A stretch of DNA of 34,908 nt from a virus, in the IMG/VR virus record IMGVR_UViG_3300046507_000309, positions 1-34,908 of that record; one strand, 5' to 3'. The notes below the pieces were generated by a model. It saw nothing but the letters and a program-made list of their open reading frames with translations. It had not been told where the DNA came from and ran no database searches. Each line of letters opens with the position of its first letter. Positions within the stretch are counted from its first letter, which is position 1. The translations under genes and the position numbers were made by a program. Shown here piece by piece: positions 14,627 to 23,172 of this stretch.

Positions 14627-15012
14627 TGGATATCAATTTCTCTGTCGCGCTCGACTCGCCCGCGCAGGAACGCGACTTCGCCTTCCAGACGGACGACGAT
14701 TTCAAGCTGGCGATGGCGGTCTACGCGACCGATAGCGCGGACGACATCGACCCCGTCGTCCTGACAGGCAAGCTGCTCACGTTCGAGATCGCGGGCTATC
14801 CGTCGAGCACGATGACGGCTGTCGGAAACACGTTCACCTTCGACACGCCGCTGCCCGACACGATCTACGGCCGCCCGCGCACGCCGTATCGCATCGTTAT
14901 GACCGACGCCGACAACCTGCGCACGACGCTCTGCTTCGGCCATATGGTCTCGCGCGGCGGCTGCGGCTGGCCATACGGCGTGAGCGGCACCGATTACGGG
15001 TGGCTCGCATGA
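14626..15012 (+). CDS. Virion-cluster protein of unknown function
   Basis: A 128-residue beta-rich protein (INFSVALDSPAQERDFAFQT, ending GVSGTDYGWLA) lies between the gp4-like and gp10-like genes with overlaps at both ends. It may be a head-tail joining component. No family recognised with certainty. Confidence 0.6.
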   Translation: MDINFSVALDSPAQERDFAFQTDDDFKLAMAVYATDSADDIDPVVLTGKLLTFEIAGYPSSTMTAVGNTFTFDTPLPDTIYGRPRTPYRIVMTDADNLRTTLCFGHMVSRGGCGWPYGVSGTDYGWLA

Positions 15013-16421
15013 AGCTCGCGCTCACCACCGGCGCATACGAGGCGCGCAGCGTAATCGCGAGTGCGCAGCGTTGCGTCAACCTCTTTCCCGAGGCGAATCC
15101 GGCCAACTCCGAATTCCCGACGACGCACTATCCGACGCCCGGCCTGATCAAGCGCGCGGCCGCGCCGCTCGCGGGCTTTCGTGGGCTGTATGCGGCATCG
15201 AACGGCGAGCTCTACGCGGTCGTGTCGACCGGCGTCTATCAGGTCAAGAGCGATTGGAGCTTCACGCTGCTCGGCTCGGTCGCATCGCTTTCCGGCCCCG
15301 TCTCGATGGTCGACAACAGCCTCACGCTCGTGATCGTGGACGGCTCGCCGAACGGTTACACGGTCGATCTGGAAACGCACGTGTTCGCGCAGATCAGCGA
15401 CCCCGCGTTCTACGGCTCGAACCGCGTCGCGGTGCTCGATGACTTCCTCGTCTTCAATCAGCCCGACACGCGCCAGTTCTACGTGAGCGGCGCGCTCGCG
15501 GTCACGTTCGATGGGCTCGACATCGCCTCGAAGAACGGCGGGCCGGACAAGCTCGTCGCGGCGGCTGTCGTGAATCGCGGTATCTGGCTGCTCGGCGAGC
15601 GCTCGACCGAGGTCTGGTACAACAGCGGCGCGGCGGACTTCCCCTTCGAGCGATATCCGGGCGTATTCATTCAGCAGGGCTGCGCTTCGGCCGCGTCGGT
15701 GGCAACTATCGACACCGCGCTCTACTGGCTGTCCGATGGTGCCGACGGCGAGGGCATGATCTTCCGCAGCAATCAGATGAGCGCGCTGCGCATCTCGACG
15801 CACGCGATGGAGCAGGAGATCAAGAAGTACGCGCGCATTGACGACGCGATCGGCTACTGCTACCAGCGCGACGGGCATACGTTCTATGTTCTGACCTTTC
15901 CGACCGCCGACAAGACGTGGTGCTTCGATCTGGCCACCAATCAGTGGCACGAGCGCCTGTGGCTCGACGACGCGGGCGCGCTGCATCGTCATCGCGGCAA
16001 TTGCTTCACGCAGTGGAACCGCATGCAGCTCGTCGGCGACTGGCAGACGGGCGACCTTTACGAGATGACGCCCGACGCTTACGACGACGCGGGCAGCGAC
16101 ATGCTGCACATCCGCTCGTGGCCGGCGCTCTCGAACGAGAAAAAACGCATCTTCCTCGACCGCTTCAGCCTGGACATGGAAGTCGGCGAGATCCCGGTCG
16201 ATCAGGACGAGCCGCAGGTGCGTCTGCGCTGGTCGGACACGCGCGGGCGTACGTGGAAGAACCCTGTCTCGCGCGGCTTCGGCGAGCGCGGCGAGTTCGG
16301 CCATCTCGTGCAGTTCAATCGGTGTGGGCAGTCGCGCGAGCGCGTCTTCGAGGCGTCGTGGTCCGCGCGCGTGAAGACGGCGCTTAACGGCGCGTACGTC
16401 GATCCGGAACTGGGGGCGTGA
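15009..16421 (+). CDS. Packaged DNA stabilisation protein, P22 gp10-like
   Basis: The 470-residue protein is almost the same length as P22 gp10 (472). It begins LTTGAYEARSVIASAQRCVN, LFPEANP, which is the hallmark start of this family, followed by repeated beta-blade segments (GFRGLYAASNGELYAVVSTG and similar). Gp10 forms part of the tail hub that plugs the portal and carries the needle and spikes. The start at 15009 overlaps the previous stop by ATGA; an in-frame GTG at 15000 is less likely. Confidence 0.88.
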   Translation: MKLALTTGAYEARSVIASAQRCVNLFPEANPANSEFPTTHYPTPGLIKRAAAPLAGFRGLYAASNGELYAVVSTGVYQVKSDWSFTLLGSVASLSGPVSMVDNSLTLVIVDGSPNGYTVDLETHVFAQISDPAFYGSNRVAVLDDFLVFNQPDTRQFYVSGALAVTFDGLDIASKNGGPDKLVAAAVVNRGIWLLGERSTEVWYNSGAADFPFERYPGVFIQQGCASAASVATIDTALYWLSDGADGEGMIFRSNQMSALRISTHAMEQEIKKYARIDDAIGYCYQRDGHTFYVLTFPTADKTWCFDLATNQWHERLWLDDAGALHRHRGNCFTQWNRMQLVGDWQTGDLYEMTPDAYDDAGSDMLHIRSWPALSNEKKRIFLDRFSLDMEVGEIPVDQDEPQVRLRWSDTRGRTWKNPVSRGFGERGEFGHLVQFNRCGQSRERVFEASWSARVKTALNGAYVDPELGA

Positions 16422-17383
16422 TGGCAGGCAACGCCAAGTCACCTTTCCCGCCGAACAACGTCGCGCCGCTCGGGCCTGACGGTCAGTTCTCGCGCGTGTG
16501 GCTCGACTTTTTCGTCGCGATCTTCCGCCGCACGGGCGCGGAAGGCGGCTTCGATCTGTCGGCGCTGAAGCTGCTCGTCGATCAGTTGCAGGCTGCTTTG
16601 AAAGTGCAGGCCGGTGAGATCGACGACATCGACGTGCAGCTGGCCGAGCGCTCGACCGGTTCGCTCGCCGGGCAGGTGGCTGACATGTTCGCGGCGCTCA
16701 GCGCTCACGTCGACGCGCAGATCGCACAGGCATTCGCCGCCGCACAGCGACGCGACGAAGGTGTCGAGATCGACGCACTGGTGGCGCAGGCTGCTGCCGC
16801 GAGCGCGGCGCGCAGTGACGATCGCGGCGACGCGGGCGAATCGTCGGCAGTCGGGTATCTCGAACGCCGCATCAACGAGCTCGAAGTGCGTCTGGCCGAA
16901 GGCTTCGCCATCGCAGTCGATCAGGTGTCCGGCCTCGGCACGATGTCCACGCAAAACGCCAACTCAGTCGCGATCACGGGCGGCAGTGTGCAGGCGAGCG
17001 GAACCCTCAACAGCGCGGTTGCAACCGGCGGCGAAGCGCACGTCGATTCGATATCCGGCACTGCATTCGGGCGCATCTACTTCCGCGACTCGGATAACAA
17101 CTTCGGATTTTTCGTTTCAGACAGCGGCGGAACGGCGACGCGCCTGCGGATCATCGGCTCATCGGGCGCGATTCGCATCGCGGAGTCCGCCGGCAACGTG
17201 CTGATCGGCACAGCGACCGATAACGGCAGCGACAAGCTCCAGGTGAACGGCAGCATTGCGATGTCTCCGACCACAACGACAACGGCGCCCGCGGCGGGCG
17301 GCGCTGGCGCACTCCCGGCCACTCCGACCGGCTACGCAAACATCCGTATCGGCGGCACGGTCCGCAAGATCGCTTACTACTGA
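16421..17383 (+). CDS. Putative tail fibre/needle-like protein
   Basis: The 320-residue protein has an N-terminal anchor (PPNNVAPLGPDGQFSRVWLD), a long helical, Ala-rich coiled-coil region (about 40-170) and a beta-rich C-terminus (GSVQASGTLNSAVATGGEAH onward) ending GTVRKIAYY. Trimeric coiled coil followed by beta structure fits a needle or fibre attached to the gp10-like hub, as P22 gp26 is. The exact family is not certain. TGATG overlap with the previous gene. Confidence 0.6.
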   Translation: MAGNAKSPFPPNNVAPLGPDGQFSRVWLDFFVAIFRRTGAEGGFDLSALKLLVDQLQAALKVQAGEIDDIDVQLAERSTGSLAGQVADMFAALSAHVDAQIAQAFAAAQRRDEGVEIDALVAQAAAASAARSDDRGDAGESSAVGYLERRINELEVRLAEGFAIAVDQVSGLGTMSTQNANSVAITGGSVQASGTLNSAVATGGEAHVDSISGTAFGRIYFRDSDNNFGFFVSDSGGTATRLRIIGSSGAIRIAESAGNVLIGTATDNGSDKLQVNGSIAMSPTTTTTAPAAGGAGALPATPTGYANIRIGGTVRKIAYY

Positions 17384-17391
17384 GGCAAACG

Positions 17392-17715
17392 ATGATCAAC
17401 TGGAAACAACTCTCTCAGGCGGTTTTGACCGGATCGGCCGCGGCTCAATACACCGCGCCCGCGCTCACCAACGCGGCAATCCATCAGGTGTCGGCGTGGA
17501 ATCCGGGCGCGTCCCCTGTCGCGCTGAAGCTCTACATCGTGCCGGCGGCAGGCGCGGCCGCTGACGCGACGACGGTCTGGTCGGTGAACGTGCCGGCGGG
17601 CCAGCCGGTGCAGGTGCCGCAGATGATCGGCCACAAGATTCCGGCAGGCTCCGCGCTCTATGCGTCGGGCAACGGCGTGACGCTGACCGTCTCGGGCGCG
17701 GAGAACGTGCAATGA
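17392..17715 (+). CDS. Small structural protein of unknown function
   Basis: A 107-residue beta-rich protein (IHQVSAWNPGASPVALKLYI, then VQVPQMIGHKIPAGSALYAS) has the look of a small virion decoration or tail protein. A TGAGG site lies before the ATG, and the stop overlaps the next start by ATGA. Confidence 0.6.
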   Translation: MINWKQLSQAVLTGSAAAQYTAPALTNAAIHQVSAWNPGASPVALKLYIVPAAGAAADATTVWSVNVPAGQPVQVPQMIGHKIPAGSALYASGNGVTLTVSGAENVQ

Positions 17716-18179
17716 GCGGCGAACTGAACCCGATTGAATCCGTCGTGAACGCGGTCGAGAAGCCCGACGCGCGGCAGATGCGCGAGAAGGTCGTGCGGCT
17801 CGAGGAAGAGATGCTGAAGCAGCCGCAGGTGGCAATCGAGACGATTCACCACTTCGCACCCGGCATCTATGCGCGCGAGATCTTCGTTCCGGCCGGCACG
17901 CTGTTGACCGGCAAGATTCACAAGACGGGCCATCTGAACATTCTTTCGAAGGGCGATATCACCGTCCTGACAGATGGCGGCATGAAGCGCCTGAAAGCGC
18001 CGTGCACGTTCGTCGCGAGTCCGGGCACGAAGCGCGCCGGCTACGCGCACGAGGATTCCGTGTGGACGACCATTCACGCCAGCGAAGAAACGGATCTCGA
18101 CAAGCTGGAAGCGGAACTGATCGTGCCGACGTTCGATGAATTGCCGTCGCAAGACGTGCTCAAGCTGATGGAGGAATGA
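17712..18179 (+). CDS. Cupin-like podophage protein
   Basis: The 155-residue protein has a jelly-roll/cupin pattern at about 45-125: FAPGIYAREIFVPAGTLLTG, KIHKTGHLNIL, GDITVLTDGG, then PGTKRAGYAHEDSVWTTIHA. His residues in KIHKTGH and YAHED sit where cupins bind metal, but enzyme activity is not implied. This protein type recurs near ejection genes of podoviruses. Its role in assembly is unknown. Confidence 0.7.
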   Translation: MSGELNPIESVVNAVEKPDARQMREKVVRLEEEMLKQPQVAIETIHHFAPGIYAREIFVPAGTLLTGKIHKTGHLNILSKGDITVLTDGGMKRLKAPCTFVASPGTKRAGYAHEDSVWTTIHASEETDLDKLEAELIVPTFDELPSQDVLKLMEE

Positions 18180-18180
18180 C

Positions 18181-19068
18181 ATGTCTTGGGTCGCAGCAGC
18201 AGTAGCAGGCGGGGCAATCGTCGGCGGCGTCGCATCGTCCGTCATCGGAGGCAATGCCGCGAAGAGCGCCGCAAACACGCAGGCGGACGCGGCGACGTAC
18301 TCCGCCGATCTTCAGAATCAGGCCATTCAGCAAGAGCGCACCGACCTTCAGCCGTATGCGTATTTCGGGCAGTCGTCAATCAATCCGCTGATTCAGGCGC
18401 TCGGATACAACGCTATCCAAGGCGAAAACGGCCTCTATTCGTGGACGAAGGACGGCAGCAGCCCGCTACAGCAGACGTTCAGCTATGGCGACTTCACCGC
18501 GCCGACCGGCGCTGAAGCGGCGGCGACCCCGGGCTATCAGTTCACGCTCGATCAGGGTCTGAAGGCCGCGCAGAACAGCGCATCGGCGCGCGGGCTTGGC
18601 TCGTCTGGCGCCGCGATCAAGGGTGCGGAGAAGTATGCGACCGGGCTCGCGGACAGCACGTACGGCGACACATATAACCGCTCGCTCTCGGCATACACGA
18701 CGAACCGGAACAACGCGCTCGGCAACTTCACGACGAATTACGGTGTAGCGAGCGATAACGCGAACAAGCTGCTCGGCCTTGTCACGCTCGGGCAGAACTC
18801 GGCGGCGATGCAGGGGGCGACGGGCGTACAGGGCGCGAACAGCGTCGCGAATACCGTGGCGTCAGCTGCCAATGCGCAAGCCGCCGGGACCGTGGGCGCG
18901 GCGAACGCGGCCACCAGCGGGATCAGCACGGCGGTGAACGGCGGGACGAACGCGCTGCTGCTGAGCACCCTGAATAAGACGCCGACGACCATGTACGGCT
19001 CGGGGTCATTCAATCCGAACTATCAGAGCTCGTACTCGGGCATCGACAATCCCTCCAATTACGGTTGA
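18181..19068 (+). CDS. Ejection/DNA transfer protein
   Basis: The 295-residue protein opens with a Gly/Ala hydrophobic segment (VAAAVAGGAIVGGVASSVIG), then a coiled coil rich in Gln and Ala, and has many Asn-Ala repeats toward the C-terminus. This is the layout of podovirus internal proteins, often annotated DNA transfer protein or P22 gp7-like, which leave the head first and help form a channel across the envelope. First of three such genes in a row. Confidence 0.7.
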   Translation: MSWVAAAVAGGAIVGGVASSVIGGNAAKSAANTQADAATYSADLQNQAIQQERTDLQPYAYFGQSSINPLIQALGYNAIQGENGLYSWTKDGSSPLQQTFSYGDFTAPTGAEAAATPGYQFTLDQGLKAAQNSASARGLGSSGAAIKGAEKYATGLADSTYGDTYNRSLSAYTTNRNNALGNFTTNYGVASDNANKLLGLVTLGQNSAAMQGATGVQGANSVANTVASAANAQAAGTVGAANAATSGISTAVNGGTNALLLSTLNKTPTTMYGSGSFNPNYQSSYSGIDNPSNYG

Positions 19069-19073
19069 TTGAC

Positions 19074-20444
19074 ATGGCCATCGATCCTTCTATCGCCCTT
19101 CAGGTGCAGCCGGCGCAGATCCAGAACCCGCTCACGACGTATGCGACCGCCGCGACGCTGCAGAATGCGCAGCAGCAGAACCAGCTGCTCGGCCTGTCCA
19201 TTCAGGACAAGCAGCGCGAGATCGGGCAGAACCAAGCCATCAGCGACGCCTTCAAGGGCAACATGAACGCGGACGGCACGCTGAACCGCACCGGCGCGCT
19301 TACGAGCATCGCGCAGTCCGGATACGGCTCCGCGCTGCCCGCGCTCACGAAGACGCTCAACGAGTCGGACCGATCGGCGCTTGAACTGAGCAAGTCGAAG
19401 GTCGAGGGCGCGCTGCAGCAGGTGGGCGCGATCGGTCAGGTGCTTAACGGCGTGACCGACCAGACGAGCTATGACGCCGCGCGTGCCTGGGCAGTGAAGA
19501 ACCTTGGGCCCGAAGCCGCCGCGAACATGCCCGCGCAATACGACCCGACGCTCGTCGCGAAGAAGCGGCAGGAAGCGCTGACGGTCGTGCAGCAGCTCGA
19601 CGAGCAACACCGGACAATCGCCGACACGCTCGCGCAGAACCAGTTCACCGAGACACAGCGCCACAATCAAGCGACCGAGGGCAACGCCGCCGGCCAACTC
19701 GCCGTGTCGCAGGGGCAGCTCGGAGTGTCGCAGGGCAACGCGGCGGAAACCGCGCGTCACAACCGCATCAGCGAAGTTCAGGCGCACGTTCCGGCCGGAT
19801 ACCGCGCAAACGCGGATGGCTCCCTCTCGCCTATCCCGGGCGGACCGGCCGACAAGGGAGCGAACCTGAACGAAGGTCAGGCGAACGCCGTCGCCTTTGG
19901 TTCGCGCGCGCTCGATGCGCAGAACATCCTGCGCAACCTCGAAGCGAACGGCACGACGAACACCAACGGCATCTATCGCGCCGCGTCGTCACTGCCGGGC
20001 GTCGGCGGCGCACTCGGCGCGGCGACGAACTGGCTCAACAGCGACCAGCAACAGAGCTACGACCAGGCGAAGCGCAACTTCGTGTCCGCGGTCCTGCGCA
20101 AGGAATCGGGCGCCGCGATCAGCAACGAGGAATTCGCCACCGAAGACAAGAAGTACTTCCCGCAGGCGGGCGACAGCGCGGCGACCATCGAGCAGAAGGC
20201 GCGCGCGCGTGACCTCGTGATCGAAGGCCTGAAGGCACAGGCGGGCCCGGGCGCGTCGATGATCGGCGGCATCATCGCGAACGCGAATCAGGATTACAGC
20301 AATCAGCCGAAACCGGCGGCGCAACAGCCTGCCGCGCAGAAAGCGCCCGCACCGATCGATGCAGACGTCGCCCGCGCCGAGCTGCTGCGCCGTGCGCAAA
20401 ACAATCCCGCGCTCGCCGCGCGCCTTCAGGCAATGGGGCATTAA
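19074..20444 (+). CDS. Internal virion (ejection) protein
   Basis: The 456-residue Ala/Gln-rich helical protein (LQNAQQQNQLLGLSIQDKQR; a repeat LAVSQGQLGVSQGN in the middle) lies between the other two ejection genes, the P22 gp20 position. A conserved-looking block near 340-390 (SYDQAKRNFVSAVLRKESGA, AISNEEFATEDKKYFPQAGD) resembles internal virion proteins of other podoviruses. The ATG at 19074 is chosen over a TTG at 19065. Stop and next ATG abut. Confidence 0.7.
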   Translation: MAIDPSIALQVQPAQIQNPLTTYATAATLQNAQQQNQLLGLSIQDKQREIGQNQAISDAFKGNMNADGTLNRTGALTSIAQSGYGSALPALTKTLNESDRSALELSKSKVEGALQQVGAIGQVLNGVTDQTSYDAARAWAVKNLGPEAAANMPAQYDPTLVAKKRQEALTVVQQLDEQHRTIADTLAQNQFTETQRHNQATEGNAAGQLAVSQGQLGVSQGNAAETARHNRISEVQAHVPAGYRANADGSLSPIPGGPADKGANLNEGQANAVAFGSRALDAQNILRNLEANGTTNTNGIYRAASSLPGVGGALGAATNWLNSDQQQSYDQAKRNFVSAVLRKESGAAISNEEFATEDKKYFPQAGDSAATIEQKARARDLVIEGLKAQAGPGASMIGGIIANANQDYSNQPKPAAQQPAAQKAPAPIDADVARAELLRRAQNNPALAARLQAMGH

Positions 20445-23081
20445 ATGGCCGATCTGAGCAACCTGTCCGACGATCAGTTGCTGTCAGCGCTCGGCCCCGC
20501 GCCGAAGGCAGCAGGCACGCCCGCCGCGTTCATCGCGCAGCACCAAGGCACCGCCCAAGCCACCGGCCAGAAGCTCGGCGTCGATCCGGATCTGCTGCTC
20601 GCGCAGTGGGGCCTCGAAACGGGCTGGGGCAAGTCCGTCGTGCCGGGCACGAACAACCTCGGCAACATCAAGGACATGTCTGGCGGTGGCGTCGCCGCGC
20701 GCGACAACATGACCGGCTCGACGGACAACTATCGCGCGTATTCGTCGCCTGACGCGTTCGCAGCGGATCAGGCGTCGCTGCTCTCGCGCAAGTATCCGGG
20801 CGTCGTGAACGCGGGTTCGAACGTGAAGCAGTTCGCGAACGGCCTGCACGGCTATGCGCAAGATCCGGCCTATGGCCAGAAGCTCGCGGCTGTCGTGCAG
20901 ACCGTGAAGCGCAACGAGCCGGGTGTGTTCGCGCGCGTCGGCGACGCGGTCGCAAGCGCCATCTCGGGCACGGCCAACGCGGCGACGCCGCAAGACCTTT
21001 CGGGCATCAGCGACGATGACCTGCTCGCGGCGCTCTCGTCGCGCGGCAAGACGCCCGGCGCGGCCGCAGCGCCCGCACAGCAGTCGAGCAATCCGCCGCT
21101 GCTGAGTTCGGTAGGACACCAGCTTGGGCTGACGGCGCGCGCGGCAGGTCACGGCATCGCGGACGCGGTCGGACTGGTCGCAAACCCGGTCAATGCGTTG
21201 ATCAATACGGTGGGCGGTGCGATCGGTCATAACCCGCACCTGCAGGACGTCGACACGCTCATTAAGCGCGGCGTCGATGCGGTCACGCCTGCGCCGGCCA
21301 ACAGCACGGAAGCCACGGTCAACGACATTTCGAGCGCGGTCGCGAACCCGGTCAACGCGCTCGGCGGCCCGATCATGAGCGGCGCGAAGACTGTCGGCGG
21401 CGCTATCGTGCGCGGCGCGCTCGCAGGCGGCGCAACGGGCGGTATGCAGCCGCTGCACGGCGATGACACGATCGGCACGGAAGCGGCGCGCATCGGCGCT
21501 GGTGCAATCGGCGGTGCGGCGGGCGGCGCAGTCGGTGCAGCCGCGAGCGGCATTGTCGACAAGCTCGTGAACGGCGCGAATCGCGTCGTAACCGCGATCA
21601 AGGCCGCGACGCCCGGCGTGCAGCGCACGGCGAACATGAACGCCGACGAGCTCCTCGTGAACGTCGCGCGACAGGAAGGCATTGATCTCGCGTCGATCCC
21701 TGAATCGATCCGAAACGGCCTGCGCAATCAGGTTTCCGAGGCGCTCGCGAGCAACAAGACAACCGACGCAGCCGCACTGCTGCGCCGTGCTGAAGGCGAG
21801 GCCGTGCTCGGTCCGCAAAACGGTCTGACGCTCGGGCAGGCGACGCGCGACCCGATGCAGTTCGCGCAAGAGCGCAACATGCGCGGCATCCAAGGCGCAG
21901 GCGAGCCGCTCACGCAGCGCTATGCGGATCAAAACCGCGCGCTGATCAATGCGCTTAACGAGCGCGGCGCGGCGGGCGCGCCCGGCGAGTTCAACGCTGG
22001 CCAGTCGACGATCGATGCGCTTGCAGCGCGCGACGCTGCGGCGCAGGGCAACGTAAGCGCCCTGTATCAACGTGCGCGCGATCTGAACGGCGGGGACATT
22101 CCGCTGAATCACACGACGTTCGTCAATCAGGCGAACACGACGCTCGATCAGGATCTCGCGCACGCGCATCTTCCCGAGTGGGCGCGCACGACGATGAATC
22201 AGATTTCGTCGGGCGAGATTCCGCTGACCGTCGGCGTGGGCGAGCAGTTCAAGACGCAGCTTTCGCGCGCTATCCGTTCATCGACAGACGGCAATGAGCG
22301 GCACGCACTCGGCGTCGTGCGCAACGCGCTCGAAAGCGCAGAGCCGCTGCAAGGCTCGACGCAGTTCGGCGGCAATCAGGTCGTGCCGCACGGCGCGCCG
22401 CTGCCGCCGTCGAATCCCGGAGAGGAAGCGGTGCAGGCATTCGGCCAGGCGCGCGCCGCGGCCGCGCAGCGCTTCGGCACGATCGACAGCAATCCGGCAC
22501 TGCGCGCAGTCGTGAACGGCGATGCGGTGCCCGACAACTTCTTCAAGCGCTATGTGGTGAATGGAAACGTGGGCGATGTGAATTCGCTGCTGCGCCTCGT
22601 GCCCGATCAGGGCAATCAGCTGCGTTCGCAGATGCTCGACTACCTGAAGTCGAAGGCGCTGAATGGCGCGAGCGACGAGATCGGCACCTTCTCGCAGGCG
22701 GGCTTCAACAAGGCGCTGAACTCGGTCGGCGACGCGAAGCTGCAGGCGATCTTTGGTCCGGATATGGCGGGTCAGTTGCGCCAGATCGGGCGCGTGGCCG
22801 CGAACATTCAGGCGCAGCCGGCGGGGTCGGCGGTGAACAACTCGAACACGGGCGCGGCCGTGATGAACCTGCTCTCGCAGATGAGCGGCAAGGTCGGCGG
22901 CTTCCCGGGCGTGAACATCGTGCGCAACTCAGTGAATCAGTTTCTTGATGAACGCACCGTAGCGAACGCCCTTGCTGCTCGCATTAACCCACAGGCCAAT
23001 GCAGGTGTTTCGGGCTCGCTGAACTCGCTGCTGCCGCTCGCCGCGCCCGCCGGCGGTGCTGCTGCCCAGCCTGGACATTAG
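20445..23081 (+). CDS. Large ejection protein with N-terminal glucosaminidase domain
   Basis: The 878-residue protein joins a muramidase/glucosaminidase domain (about 25-165) to a long Gly/Ala-rich internal-virion region. The enzyme part shows LGVDPDLLLAQWGLETGWGK, with Glu58 as the likely catalytic acid, then NNLGNIK and AYSSPDAFAADQASLL, as in FlgJ-like enzymes. It would open peptidoglycan locally during DNA entry. Hydrophobic Gly/Ala stretches at about 300-390 could cross the membrane. It fills the P22 gp16 position, but P22 gp16 lacks such a domain at its start. A 91-bp gap without a convincing gene follows. Confidence 0.82.
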   Translation: MADLSNLSDDQLLSALGPAPKAAGTPAAFIAQHQGTAQATGQKLGVDPDLLLAQWGLETGWGKSVVPGTNNLGNIKDMSGGGVAARDNMTGSTDNYRAYSSPDAFAADQASLLSRKYPGVVNAGSNVKQFANGLHGYAQDPAYGQKLAAVVQTVKRNEPGVFARVGDAVASAISGTANAATPQDLSGISDDDLLAALSSRGKTPGAAAAPAQQSSNPPLLSSVGHQLGLTARAAGHGIADAVGLVANPVNALINTVGGAIGHNPHLQDVDTLIKRGVDAVTPAPANSTEATVNDISSAVANPVNALGGPIMSGAKTVGGAIVRGALAGGATGGMQPLHGDDTIGTEAARIGAGAIGGAAGGAVGAAASGIVDKLVNGANRVVTAIKAATPGVQRTANMNADELLVNVARQEGIDLASIPESIRNGLRNQVSEALASNKTTDAAALLRRAEGEAVLGPQNGLTLGQATRDPMQFAQERNMRGIQGAGEPLTQRYADQNRALINALNERGAAGAPGEFNAGQSTIDALAARDAAAQGNVSALYQRARDLNGGDIPLNHTTFVNQANTTLDQDLAHAHLPEWARTTMNQISSGEIPLTVGVGEQFKTQLSRAIRSSTDGNERHALGVVRNALESAEPLQGSTQFGGNQVVPHGAPLPPSNPGEEAVQAFGQARAAAAQRFGTIDSNPALRAVVNGDAVPDNFFKRYVVNGNVGDVNSLLRLVPDQGNQLRSQMLDYLKSKALNGASDEIGTFSQAGFNKALNSVGDAKLQAIFGPDMAGQLRQIGRVAANIQAQPAGSAVNNSNTGAAVMNLLSQMSGKVGGFPGVNIVRNSVNQFLDERTVANALAARINPQANAGVSGSLNSLLPLAAPAGGAAAQPGH

Positions 23082-23172
23082 CGTGACGAACGCACTGAAC
23101 AGGCCAGTAGCAATGACGCCGATCCAAAACTTTTCCATGTCTTCCGCCTTATCGTTTCGGGGATATTAGACC

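Noticed and set aside
20484-22169. Long antisense frame opposite the glucosaminidase/ejection gene
   Set aside because: Arg-rich composition without motifs; the sense strand is clearly coding.
22929-23138. Minus-strand frame beginning with a membrane-like segment
   Set aside because: Only about 20 residues lie outside the ejection gene; the rest is antisense to it. The start is plausible but the product is not convincing.
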